Program-made: the position numbers and the translations under genes | The notes under the pieces: model-generated | What the model saw: the letters and a program-made list of their open reading frames with translations, nothing else | Told to the model about the DNA's origin: nothing | Databases searched by the model: none | Part shown: positions 27,660 to 35,665 of the stretch, one piece after another | Layout: each line of letters starts with the position of its first letter | Numbering within the stretch: the stretch's first letter is position 1 | Source: a virus | Strand: one strand, 5' to 3' | Virus record (IMG/VR): IMGVR_UViG_3300005466_000014 | Location: 1 to 46,053 of that record | DNA length: 46,053 nucleotides

Positions 27660-27923
27660 ATGGTCCGGTGCGGCAACCACGAAAAGCGAGTCCACCACGA
27701 CAGCGTGCAGGCTGTGCGCAATTGCTACGCCACGCACTTCTCTCGCAAGACCATCGTCAAGAACGCGAATAGCGAAAATGACCTCCCTGGATGGATGACC
27801 AACGGGGATCCCAACTATGTTCGGCCGGCGCATGACAACTCGCGCCCCACCCCTCGGGGATGGTGGGACCTTCCGATCGCGGCTGGCATGTGGCGCGCGG
27901 ACGCGGCGCAGATCGAGCACTGA
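27660..27923 (+). CDS. Zinc-knuckle protein in a self-contained cassette
   Basis: An 87-residue protein from ATG 27660 (GAGGAGGAACAG ahead). MVRCGNHEKRVHHDSVQAVR then NCY gives the Cys-His-His-Cys pattern typical of small actinophage zinc proteins; the rest is Trp- and Pro-rich (GWMTNGDPNYVRPAHDN). The gene has its own symmetric promoter and lies between two identical terminators, which is the signature of a moron-type insertion between cargo and packaging genes. Confidence 0.7.
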   Translation: MVRCGNHEKRVHHDSVQAVRNCYATHFSRKTIVKNANSENDLPGWMTNGDPNYVRPAHDNSRPTPRGWWDLPIAAGMWRADAAQIEH

Positions 27924-27936
27924 CTTTCGGGCCTAA

Positions 27937-27972
27937 AGCCCCCTGATCTGCCCCCGTGGATCAGGGGGCTTT
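27937..27972 (+). terminator. Terminator, copy 2 of a duplicated pair
   Basis: The same stem and loop as 27551-27586, AAGCCCCCTGATC with GATCAGGGGGCTT, followed by TTT. The preceding GGGCC is also shared. Confidence 0.85.
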
Positions 27973-27979
27973 ACTGATC

Positions 27980-27992
27980 TAGTATTGCGTAC
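27980..27992 (+). promoter_or_regulatory. Possible leaderless promoter of the terminase gene
   Basis: TAGTAT (27980-27985) ends 7 bases before GTG 27993, with no ribosome site between them. Confidence 0.35.
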
Positions 27993-29363
27993 GTGCCAAC
28001 CCAGCTCACCCACGTCTTTCGCCCCCGCGGCGCCGCTCGGGACCTCATGCACTATCGAGGTCCCGAGATTCTTATTGCGGGCCCGGCCGGCACCGGCAAG
28101 TCACGCGCGGCCCTGGAAAAGATCCACCTGATGTGCCTGCTCACTCCCAAGGTGAAGGCGCTCATCATCCGCAAGACCGCGGTATCGCTCACCACGTCGG
28201 CGCTGAAGACGTACGAGGATCATGTGGCGACTCAGGCGCTGCTCGACGGCACGGTGACATATTTTGGTGGATCAAGGCGCGAGCCCGCAGCCTACCGGTA
28301 TTCCAATGGCAGCTCGATATCCATCGGCGGCATGGACAATCCTATGAAGGTGATGTCTACCGAGTATGACGTCATCTTCGCGCAGGAAGCCACCGAGCTC
28401 GATGTCGAAGACTGGGAAGCGTGCACCACGCGCCTCCGCAACGGAGTACTGAGCTTCCAGCAGCTAATCGCGGACTGCAATCCCCAAGAGCCCACTCATT
28501 GGCTGAAGCTGCGGTGCGAGGGCGGGAAAACCCTGATGCTTCATTCCCGTCACGAAGACAATCCTCGGTACTTCAACGAAGACGGAACGAAGACCGAGGA
28601 GGGTGAGAATTACATCGCCAAACTCGATGCTCTTACGGGCGTGCGCAAACTCCGCTTGCGTGACGGCATATGGGCGGCGGCGGAAGGTGTCATCTATGAA
28701 GAGTTTAATCCGGCGCTGCATATCGTCGATCGGTTTGAAGTGCCAGCAGACTGGCGACGCGCATGGAGCATCGACTTCGGGTACGTGAACCCATTCGTCT
28801 GGCAAGACTGGGCTATATCGCCCGACGATCAACTCGTTCTCGTTCGGGAGATTTACCGGACACAGCGCCTTGTTGAGGACCATGCCAGAGATATTAGACG
28901 TATCTGTGGATGGGGGGCCATCGATCCCATGTCGGGCCGCACCCTGCCCCACGCCGGACCCATAGTCAAGGGCTGGAACGCGCGCCGGCCGGACGTCATC
29001 ATCTGCGACCACGACGCTGAGGATCGTGCCACCCTGGAGCGTCACATCGGCATTCCTACGCGCCCGGCCAACAAGAACGTCAACGATGGCATCCAGGCCA
29101 CGGCGGCAAGATTTCGGCCCGATTCACGCGGTCGCCCACGCTTTATGTTCATGCGTGAGGCTGTGGTGTATCGCGATGTCTTGCTCGAAGATGCCAAGAA
29201 GCCGATGTCCACTATCGAGGAGATTCCCGGCTACGTCTGGCACGACAAGGGCAAAGATGAGCCACTCAAGGAAAATGATCACGGCTGTGATGCGATGCGC
29301 TATTTCGTGATGGAGCGAGATGTCCAGCCGCGCCCGCGCATCAGAACCATGTCCAGGCGCTAA
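27993..29363 (+). CDS. terL: Terminase large subunit
   Basis: A 456-residue protein. ATPase domain with Walker A GPAGTGKS (30-37) and Walker B-like YDVIFAQEA (125-133); the nuclease domain includes SIDFGYVNPF (Asp261) and a later CDHDAEDR. It packages DNA into proheads with ATP and cuts it. GTG 27993 lacks a clear ribosome site and may be leaderless. Genes for portal, protease and capsid follow. Confidence 0.92.
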   Translation: MPTQLTHVFRPRGAARDLMHYRGPEILIAGPAGTGKSRAALEKIHLMCLLTPKVKALIIRKTAVSLTTSALKTYEDHVATQALLDGTVTYFGGSRREPAAYRYSNGSSISIGGMDNPMKVMSTEYDVIFAQEATELDVEDWEACTTRLRNGVLSFQQLIADCNPQEPTHWLKLRCEGGKTLMLHSRHEDNPRYFNEDGTKTEEGENYIAKLDALTGVRKLRLRDGIWAAAEGVIYEEFNPALHIVDRFEVPADWRRAWSIDFGYVNPFVWQDWAISPDDQLVLVREIYRTQRLVEDHARDIRRICGWGAIDPMSGRTLPHAGPIVKGWNARRPDVIICDHDAEDRATLERHIGIPTRPANKNVNDGIQATAARFRPDSRGRPRFMFMREAVVYRDVLLEDAKKPMSTIEEIPGYVWHDKGKDEPLKENDHGCDAMRYFVMERDVQPRPRIRTMSRR

Positions 29364-29373
29364 GATACTGGTC

Positions 29374-29574
29374 ATGGAGGAAAAGAAGGCTCCTGTGGCG
29401 GGTACGCCCACCCGGGAGACCAAGACGCCCGAGCCGGACGACGCGAGCGACATGCCGCCGGCGCAGGCCATCGAAACCCCGGCGGAGAAGGCTTATCGCG
29501 AGGTGATGGAACGCGCCGAGGTCGAGCCCGGGCCGACGACCATCCGCAACATGATCGGTCGGAGGTTCGAATGA
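29374..29574 (+). CDS. Small acidic, disordered protein, 66 residues
   Basis: MEEKKAPVAGTPTRETKTPE, then ETPAEKAYREVMERAEVEPG: Pro/Glu-rich with a short helix. ATG 29374 has no good ribosome site; a TAAGAT box lies 7 bases upstream. Stop overlaps the next ATG (ATGA). Confidence 0.55.
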   Translation: MEEKKAPVAGTPTRETKTPEPDDASDMPPAQAIETPAEKAYREVMERAEVEPGPTTIRNMIGRRFE

Positions 29575-29693
29575 GGGCTCGGGCCTGCTCGTGCAAGCGG
29601 CCATGGGTGGCCCTCCGCGGCGGCTACCGCTTCTGCGCGTACTGCGATCGAGTCCCCTCAGTGCCCGTCATCCCCGGCAAGCAGGACAAATGA
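29571..29693 (+). CDS. 40-residue zinc-ribbon micro-protein
   Basis: MRARACSCKRPWVALRGGYR, then FCAYCDRV: two Cys pairs make a minimal zinc ribbon. Both ends overlap their neighbours as ATGA. Confidence 0.65.
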   Translation: MRARACSCKRPWVALRGGYRFCAYCDRVPSVPVIPGKQDK

Positions 29694-29977
29694 CCACCGT
29701 CACTCTCTCCGAACTACTGACCGCGCGCGATGAATCCCTTCGGATTCGGCCGGCCCGCGGCAGGCTTCTCGCGGCCCGGGCACGCCGCTGGGGTCGAGAG
29801 AGCGCTTTCCCCGCGGCGGCGCGCATCCTGGCCGCCCTCGTGAGTCTGCTCTACCAGCACGGAATCGTACTTTCGGGCTGTACTGCGTTCGTGATCGCCG
29901 CTGCTACGCTGTCGGCAACCCTCGCTTGGTTCGTTGCCGGCGCGGCACTCTTCTTCCTGGAAGCGAGACGTAGGTGA
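29690..29977 (+). CDS. Membrane protein, 95 residues
   Basis: A polar, Arg-rich start (LRIRPARGRLLAARARRWGR) and two spans (about 45-62 and 67-88). ATG 29690 overlaps the previous stop; its own stop overlaps the portal GTG. A small membrane protein just before the portal is unusual; function unknown. Confidence 0.6.
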   Translation: MTTVTLSELLTARDESLRIRPARGRLLAARARRWGRESAFPAAARILAALVSLLYQHGIVLSGCTAFVIAAATLSATLAWFVAGAALFFLEARRR

Positions 29978-31233
29978 GCATACGGAGTCTTCTCGGCGGA
30001 ATAGTCCGCAATGAGGCTCCCGTTCCCTACACCTCGAAATGGCGCTCGACATTCGGGCTGAATCTCGGCAGTTCGGGCGGCATGGACCGTCGGGCAGAAA
30101 TTGCCACTTATGAGGCCGTCGGTACCCTCTTCGGCGTGGTGAGCAGACTCGCCGGGACGACCAGCCTGGTCGACTGGAAGCTCTGGCGCCCCGCGGCGAG
30201 CGGTCTCGAAGAGGACCGTACCGAGGTCACCATGCACGCGGCCCTCACGGTCTGGAAGCGGCCCAACGAGTTCTTCGGCCGGCAGGAGTTCGTGGAGAGC
30301 TTCCAACAGCATCTCGATCTCACCGGCGAGAGCTATTGGGTGATCGTGCGCGTCGGCGTGCTGCCGATAGAGATCTGGCCGGTGCGCCCGGATCGCATGG
30401 AACCGGTGCAGTCCGTGCGGGATTTCATCAAGGGCTACGTCTACACGACCCCGGACGGTGAGCAGGTGCCGCTCCGGCGCGAGGATGTCATCTTTCTCCG
30501 CTGGCCGAGTCCGCTCGATATCTACCACGGGACGTCCCCGCTCCCTGCTCTGGCTGGTGACATCCAGAATGAGCGGAATCAGACGGCGTGGTCGAATGCC
30601 TTCTATGAGAACTCCGCGCAGCCTGGCGGCGTCATCAAGGTGCCGCGCCGAGTGACCGATGAAGAATTCGATGAAATGCTCGATCGTTGGGAAAAGACGC
30701 ACAAGGGCGTGAATAATGCTGGACGCGTAGCAATTCTCGAAGAGTCCGACTTCATCCCGGTCGCCTACACGCAGCGCGATATGCAGTACGTGGAGTCGCG
30801 AGGTTTCACGAAACAGGCAATTCTCGACGCGTACGGCTTTCCGAAGTTCGGACTCGGCGACGTGGAAGATGTCAACCGCGCGAGCGCCGACGCCTCATTG
30901 ACCATGTTTGCCCGGCAATTGTCCGTGCCGCGCTTGGAGCGCATCAAGGCCGCACTCAATTTCGATTTCCTGCCCATGTTCGGTGTCAAGCCGGGCACGC
31001 TGGAATTCGACTACGAGAATCCCATCCCGCCGGACATCGAGACCGAAAACTCCACGCTCACGGCCAAGACCACGGCGCTGAAAACTCTGACCGACGCGGG
31101 ATTCGATGCCGATGAGGCCTGCGATGTGGTAGGCCTGCCGCGCATGAAGTACGAGAAACCGGAACCGAAGATCGTCCAGGCCCCGCCCGGCGCCGCGCCC
31201 GGAAAGAAGGACGACAAGAAGGTTCCGGCGTGA
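29974..31233 (+). CDS. HK97-type portal protein
   Basis: A 419-residue protein from GTG 29974. Typical portal features: YEAVGTLFGVVSRLAGTTSL, LTGESYWVIVRVGVLPIEIW, GTSPLPALAGDIQNERNQTA, FYENSAQPGGVIKVP, and a Lys/Pro-rich tail. It forms the ring through which DNA enters the capsid. Order terminase-portal-protease-capsid supports the call. Confidence 0.9.
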   Translation: MSIRSLLGGIVRNEAPVPYTSKWRSTFGLNLGSSGGMDRRAEIATYEAVGTLFGVVSRLAGTTSLVDWKLWRPAASGLEEDRTEVTMHAALTVWKRPNEFFGRQEFVESFQQHLDLTGESYWVIVRVGVLPIEIWPVRPDRMEPVQSVRDFIKGYVYTTPDGEQVPLRREDVIFLRWPSPLDIYHGTSPLPALAGDIQNERNQTAWSNAFYENSAQPGGVIKVPRRVTDEEFDEMLDRWEKTHKGVNNAGRVAILEESDFIPVAYTQRDMQYVESRGFTKQAILDAYGFPKFGLGDVEDVNRASADASLTMFARQLSVPRLERIKAALNFDFLPMFGVKPGTLEFDYENPIPPDIETENSTLTAKTTALKTLTDAGFDADEACDVVGLPRMKYEKPEPKIVQAPPGAAPGKKDDKKVPA

Positions 31234-31469
31234 GTTTCGCGGCCGTCCTCCTGGCCGACAGCATCGAAGCAGCGATGCGCTGGAAAGCCGTCGGCCACAA
31301 GGACGACAACTGCTGCGATCCTTGCAAAAAGAATATTGGTAAGCTCTATCGCAACCGATCTTCTGCCTACTCGGACTATCCGGGCGGCAAGGGCTACATC
31401 AAGTGCATCGGGGCGAAATACGGCAATAAGTGCCGCTGCAAAGTCGTGAAACGGAGATCAGATGGCTAG
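31230..31469 (+). CDS. Cys-rich small head-region protein, 79 residues
   Basis: NCCDPCKKNIGKLYRNRSSA, YSDYPGGKGYIKCIGAKYGN, KCRCKVVKRR: six Cys in a basic chain, like the Cys-rich ends of Mu gpF-type head proteins, here as a stand-alone gene. GTG 31230 overlaps the portal stop. Probably a minor head or morphogenesis component. Confidence 0.6.
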   Translation: MSFAAVLLADSIEAAMRWKAVGHKDDNCCDPCKKNIGKLYRNRSSAYSDYPGGKGYIKCIGAKYGNKCRCKVVKRRSDG

Positions 31470-31644
31470 CGTCGAAGAATCCCGGCGCAAGGTGGCGCTC
31501 GACGCGGCCATCGCCGCCCAACCTGCCAATTCCGGCACGCTGGCCGGCCAGGTGGACGCGTCCGCGCGCGCCGCCGGGATCGTGGCCGCGGCCCGAGTGT
31601 TCGAGGTCTACCTCCGCGGCGATGAGGCCGAGGTGAAGCCGTGA
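31462..31644 (+). CDS. Small helical protein, 60 residues
   Basis: MASVEESRRKVALDAAIAAQ, then ASARAAGIVAAARVFEVYLR: Ala-rich helices. ATG 31462 overlaps the previous stop. Function unknown. Confidence 0.6.
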   Translation: MASVEESRRKVALDAAIAAQPANSGTLAGQVDASARAAGIVAAARVFEVYLRGDEAEVKP

Positions 31645-31672
31645 ACAGCGGTAATGGGGAAGGGGTGAAGCC

Positions 31673-32494
31673 GTGAACAAGCGCCGACGCGCCATTCTCG
31701 ACTCTCTCGATGCGGCATGCATCCAGGCCATCAAGGTCACGGCGAAGCGCGAGCCCCGCGAGGTGCCCGGTCTCGCGCTTCGCCCGCGCGCGGAATCAAC
31801 CGACACGGCCGAGATCCTCATCTACGGACGCATCGGCGGCGGGTGGTTCAGTGACGGCATCTCGGCATCGGATGTGGCGGCGCTACTGCGTGAGGCAGGT
31901 CCCGGCCCGGTCAACGTACGCATCAATTCCGGCGGCGGGGACGTATTCGACGGCGTAGCCATTCATTCACTTCTCGCCCGTCACCCTGGGACGATCACCA
32001 CGTATGTCGACGGGCTCGCCGCGAGCGCGGCCAGCTTCATCATGCTGGCTGGGGATCGAGTCGTTGCGGCGCGCAACGCGTTCGTCATGATCCACGATGC
32101 CATGACGTTCACCTACGGCAACGGCGACACTCACCGTGGGAATGCCGAGTTGCTCGACAAGGTCAGCGGCAATATCGCTGACATGTACGCCGAGAAGGCC
32201 GGCGAAGACGTTGACTTCTGGCGGAACGCCATGACCGTCAACGGCGAAGACGGCACCTGGTATACCGGCCAAGAAGCCCTTGAGGTCGGATTGGTCGACG
32301 AACTGACCTCAGCCAAGGAAGACCCCGAGGAGGACAGCGAGGTCGCTAACCGGCTCAAGGGCTGGGAGGCGCTGCTTCCCACGCGCGCCGAAGCATTCCT
32401 GGCCAAGGCCACCAGCATCAAGAACGTATCCGAGCCCGAGCCGGGCTGGGATCACAATGAATTGCTTGCGAGCATGAAGGGACTCTTCGCATGA
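31673..32494 (+). CDS. Prohead protease, ClpP/S14-like
   Basis: A 273-residue protein. ClpP fold motifs: VNVRINSGGGDVFDGVAIHS, VDGLAASAASF with probable nucleophile Ser118, and FVMIHDAMTF with His141. It matures the capsid by cleaving scaffold segments. GTG 31673 follows GGGGAAGGGG. The sequence GGTGAAGCCGTGAACA occurs twice, around 31630 and 31663, giving a decoy start. The stop overlaps the capsid ATG. Confidence 0.88.
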   Translation: MNKRRRAILDSLDAACIQAIKVTAKREPREVPGLALRPRAESTDTAEILIYGRIGGGWFSDGISASDVAALLREAGPGPVNVRINSGGGDVFDGVAIHSLLARHPGTITTYVDGLAASAASFIMLAGDRVVAARNAFVMIHDAMTFTYGNGDTHRGNAELLDKVSGNIADMYAEKAGEDVDFWRNAMTVNGEDGTWYTGQEALEVGLVDELTSAKEDPEEDSEVANRLKGWEALLPTRAEAFLAKATSIKNVSEPEPGWDHNELLASMKGLFA

Positions 32495-33906
32495 CGACTG
32501 CTCAGCCGGAGACCGTGGCGTCTTGGGAGGAATACCTCCAGTCGCTCGACACCCCGGAGGCCTTCGCGAAGGCCATGAACGACACCGGCGAGACCGGATT
32601 CAAGGCGCGTATCAAGTCCTATGTCGAGGCCAGCAACAAAGAGCGCACCGACATGGCCGAGCAGGTCAAGGAGTTCACTCAGGCTGCCCTGGTGGACATC
32701 TTCCGCGCCCAGGGCGCGCCCAAGGCCGGCGCCGAGCTGAGTGCGGCGCGGCTGCAGCACTCTGCGCTCTCGCCCGATGGCCGTGCCGTGGCGCGCAACT
32801 TCGGCGCCCGCATGGCGCTTGCGCACAACCCCGAGGCGCCCGGCGCCAAGCTCGACGGCCAGTTCAAGAACATCGGCGAGTTCATTCAGACCGTCTGGCA
32901 CCGGCGCACCTCCGGTCAGGACAAGGTCCGCGGCCTGGAAAATGCTGAGGCCAAGCTGGAGATCGTCAACGGTTACAGCATCAAGGTCCCGGACTCCGGC
33001 GGTTTCCTCGTTCCCGAGGAATACCGCAACCAGCTCCTGATGCTCGGGCTTGAAGACTCGATCGTCATGCCGCGCGCCACCGTGGTCCCGATGAACGGTC
33101 CGACGCTCATCATCCCCACCGTGGACGCCACTTCCAATGCGAGCTCGGTCTTCGGCGGTATCGTCGTCTATCGTACCGAGGAGGGCGCCGAGTTCGTCGA
33201 CAGCCAGGCCAAGTTCGGCCGGGTCAAGCTCGACGTCACCAAGCAGACCGCTCTCGCCTACCTCACCAACGAGATCATCCGCGAGTCCAGCCCCGCGGTC
33301 TCCGCGCTGCTCTCGCAGATGCTGCCGCCGGCGATGGCCTACAACGCGGACATCGACTTTCTCACCGGCACTGGTGCGGGCGAGCCACTTGGCGCGCTGC
33401 ACACCACGAACCCCGCGCTGCTCGCCATCTCCGCGGAGAGCGGCCAGCCGACCGACACCATCGTGTGGCAGAACGTGCTCCGGATGTATGCCCGGATGCT
33501 GCCCCAGTCCATCGGCCGCTCCGTCTGGCTGGCCAGCCCGGACACGTTCGTCGAGCTGGCGACCATGGCGCTGACCGTCGGCACCGGTGGCTCCGCGGTC
33601 TGGATCACCGATGGCCACGCTGCGCCGACGCTGACCCTGCTTGGCCGGCCGGTCATCATGACCGAGAAGACCCCGGGCATCCTCGGCGACCAGTCCGATC
33701 TCTCGCTGGTCGACTTCAGCTTCTACCTGGTGGGTATCCGGGACACCCTCTCGATCGACACCAGCGCGCACGTCAAGTTCACCTCGGATCAGACCACCGT
33801 GCGGGCCATCGCCCGCAATGACGGCCGTCCGTGGCTGACCTCGGCGATCACCCCGAAGAACTCGGGCCCGACCCTGAGCCCGTTCGTCACCCTGGCCGCG
33901 CGCTGA
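32491..33906 (+). CDS. HK97-type major capsid protein
   Basis: A 471-residue protein. The first 120 residues are a helical scaffold-like delta domain (MAEQVKEFTQAALVDIFRAQ). The capsid core begins near PDSGGFLVPEEYRNQLL and includes NASSVFGGIVVYRTEEGAEF, YNADIDFLTGTGAGEPLGAL and WITDGHAAPTLTLLGRPVIM. No separate scaffold gene was seen, which fits a fused delta domain. Confidence 0.93.
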   Translation: MTTAQPETVASWEEYLQSLDTPEAFAKAMNDTGETGFKARIKSYVEASNKERTDMAEQVKEFTQAALVDIFRAQGAPKAGAELSAARLQHSALSPDGRAVARNFGARMALAHNPEAPGAKLDGQFKNIGEFIQTVWHRRTSGQDKVRGLENAEAKLEIVNGYSIKVPDSGGFLVPEEYRNQLLMLGLEDSIVMPRATVVPMNGPTLIIPTVDATSNASSVFGGIVVYRTEEGAEFVDSQAKFGRVKLDVTKQTALAYLTNEIIRESSPAVSALLSQMLPPAMAYNADIDFLTGTGAGEPLGALHTTNPALLAISAESGQPTDTIVWQNVLRMYARMLPQSIGRSVWLASPDTFVELATMALTVGTGGSAVWITDGHAAPTLTLLGRPVIMTEKTPGILGDQSDLSLVDFSFYLVGIRDTLSIDTSAHVKFTSDQTTVRAIARNDGRPWLTSAITPKNSGPTLSPFVTLAAR

Positions 33907-34089
33907 CCAAACTCCTCCGGCCCGGGCGTGTTGATCCGCGGGATGGCCCTCGCGCCCGGGTCGGAGGGCAGAGCTCGAGTTTTAGTTGACGAGTCAAACA
34001 AACCTCGAGTTTTTCCCATCTAGCCCGCACCCAACCGGGAGTAGGGCGTACCGGCCAGCATTAACACCCTGGCCCGGAGAGGAAGAACC
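33907..34089 (+). terminator. Hairpin region between capsid gene and next gene
   Basis: CCTCCGGCCCGGGCG (33914-33928) pairs with CGCCCGGGTCGGAGG (33953-33967), with one wobble. CTCGAGTTTT recurs at 33974 and 34005 flanking a TTGAC/GTCAA pair. It probably lowers expression after the abundant capsid mRNA. No gene is seen here. Confidence 0.65.
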
Positions 34090-34527
34090 ATGCTGAGCGA
34101 AGCACTCGGCCGCATCATCAACGTGCATTACCCCGCCGACGATGTCTACATCTCCATGCGGGACTGCGCAGGCATCACGTTCGTGGGCCACGAAGTGGAC
34201 GGCGCGACCGTCTTCCTGCTCACCTACGCCGCCGACGCGGCCGGCACCGGCGCCGTGACGCCGGACAACATCGATCACTACTACGCCAAGTCGGCGGACG
34301 TCTCGTCCGGCGTCTGGCACCGCACCGCGGTCTCCCCGGCGTCCGAGACCTTCACCGCCGCCGACGGCACCGAAGACCTCGTGGTCGTCGAGGTGCTCGC
34401 GAGCTCCTGCCCCGACGGAAAGCCGTGGGTGAAGCTCGCGGCCGATGGTGCGGGCACGGTCGTCGCGATCCAGCATGATCTCGCCTACCAGCGGGCCCCG
34501 CAGAACCTTCGGAGCATCACCGCATGA
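34090..34527 (+). CDS. Structural protein candidate (capsid decoration), 145 residues
   Basis: MLSEALGRIINVHYPADDVY, ITFVGHEVDGATVFLLTYAA, LVVVEVLASSCPDGKPWVKL: beta-rich. ATG 34090 follows AGAGGAAG. Its place right after the capsid gene suggests a decoration or head-completion protein. Stop overlaps the next ATG. Confidence 0.6.
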   Translation: MLSEALGRIINVHYPADDVYISMRDCAGITFVGHEVDGATVFLLTYAADAAGTGAVTPDNIDHYYAKSADVSSGVWHRTAVSPASETFTAADGTEDLVVVEVLASSCPDGKPWVKLAADGAGTVVAIQHDLAYQRAPQNLRSITA

Positions 34528-34991
34528 CCGCGCTGAGTTCAGGAGTCGCCGCGCTGCTCGGCATCTACGGCACCAGGGTCTCACGGGCGACCGCTGCCCT
34601 GCCGCAGACCACCACGAGCACGCTGTTCACGGTCACCGGCAAGGTGCTCGTGACGGCCATCTGGGGCGAGGTGACCACGGTCATTCAAACCCAGGCCAAC
34701 AACACCAAGCTGCAGTTCGATCCGACGGACGCCGGCGCAACGCAGGACCTCTGCGCGGTCCTGGACATCACCGCCGACGCCGTCGGCACGATGTATTCCA
34801 TCACCGGCACGCCGGGCACGGCGATGCAGGACGCGCTGAATTTCGTCAGCCCGGACAAGATGTTGGCGCGTGGCCTGCTTCTCAAGCCGGGCTCGATCCT
34901 GCTGAGCTGCGCGGCCAGCAACACCGGCGCGGCAAAATGGGATCTAGTCTACGTGCCGTTGGAAAACGGCGCGTCGGTCGCGGCAGCCTAA
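34524..34991 (+). CDS. Structural protein candidate, 155 residues
   Basis: GIYGTRVSRATAALPQTTTS, TLFTVTGKVLVTAIWGEVTT, FDPTDAGATQDLCAVLDITA: Thr/Ala-rich beta protein typical of virion surface proteins. It is paired with the previous gene (ATGA overlap). Hairpin repeats follow. Confidence 0.6.
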   Translation: MTALSSGVAALLGIYGTRVSRATAALPQTTTSTLFTVTGKVLVTAIWGEVTTVIQTQANNTKLQFDPTDAGATQDLCAVLDITADAVGTMYSITGTPGTAMQDALNFVSPDKMLARGLLLKPGSILLSCAASNTGAAKWDLVYVPLENGASVAAA

Positions 34992-35070
34992 AAGCAGCCG
35001 GTCGATAGTCTTCGACCGGGTCTAAAAGCAGCCGGTCGATAGTCTTCGATCGGGCCTAAAAGCAGCCGAC
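34989..35070 (+). repeat. 34-bp tandem hairpin repeat, about 2.4 copies
   Basis: Units start at 34989, 35023 and 35057 with TAAAAGCAGCCGG. Each full unit holds CCGGTCGA-TAGTCT-TCGACCGG or a close variant, an 8-bp hairpin. The first copy contains the stop of the preceding gene. Possible terminator or RNA-stability array. Confidence 0.8.
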
Positions 35071-35106
35071 TCGGGTATGTAGTCCGGATCAACGAAAGGA
35101 GCGGAA

Positions 35107-35505
35107 ATGTCCGCAAGAGCGAATGTCTCAGGAGTTTCCGACCAATTGGTCGATCCGGACTACATCGCCCCGCCCGGCACGCCGCCGGCCGAAGGTCTTG
35201 AACTCGGCGCGCCCGACGTCGGCCTGCCGAGCGACGAGAAGGAAGCCGAGAAGGCCAGGGCCGAGCGCGAGAAGCTGCGTGCCGGAGAGAACGACGGCAT
35301 CTCCGGCGCCGAGCGCGAGAAGGGGGGCGATCCCGAATCGCAGTCACCGGAAACGACATCCTCGCCGGACTCGAAGAAGCGCGAGCAGACCAGCAAGAAA
35401 ACGAGCAGCGCCGACGCAACCCCGTCGACTGCCCCGAGCACCACTGGCCGCTTCAGCGGACCGCAGAAGGGCAATACCACTGTCTCTTCGGGGGACACCA
35501 AGTAG
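35107..35505 (+). CDS. Disordered Ser/Glu-rich protein, 132 residues
   Basis: A low-complexity, charged protein (EKEAEKARAEREKLRAGEND, then SPETTSSPDSKKREQTSKKT). ATG 35107 follows AAAGGAGCGG. It lies between head and connector genes; proteins like this occur in phage head regions, but function is not evident. Confidence 0.6.
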   Translation: MSARANVSGVSDQLVDPDYIAPPGTPPAEGLELGAPDVGLPSDEKEAEKARAEREKLRAGENDGISGAEREKGGDPESQSPETTSSPDSKKREQTSKKTSSADATPSTAPSTTGRFSGPQKGNTTVSSGDTK

Positions 35506-35665
35506 AGCCCTGTTGACCTAGGATCGATCTGCCGGGGCGCTCGATATGTGGTGCGAAGCGCTTAAACAACCGCCGTTGGGCTGAAATAGGACCTGAGGTC
35601 AGGTGCCCGGCAAACCCAATTAAATAGCCGCAAGTCATGATCCACCAGAAAGCGAGTGCGATTCC
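35506..35665 (+). other. 160-bp non-coding gap
   Basis: No gene seen. Contains GACCTGAGGTCAGGT, a small symmetric element, and no clear promoter or terminator. Confidence 0.4.

Noticed and set aside
32452-33771. 439-residue antisense frame opposite the capsid gene
   Set aside because: It mirrors the well-supported capsid frame; the long open frame comes from GC-rich codon bias and shows no domain.
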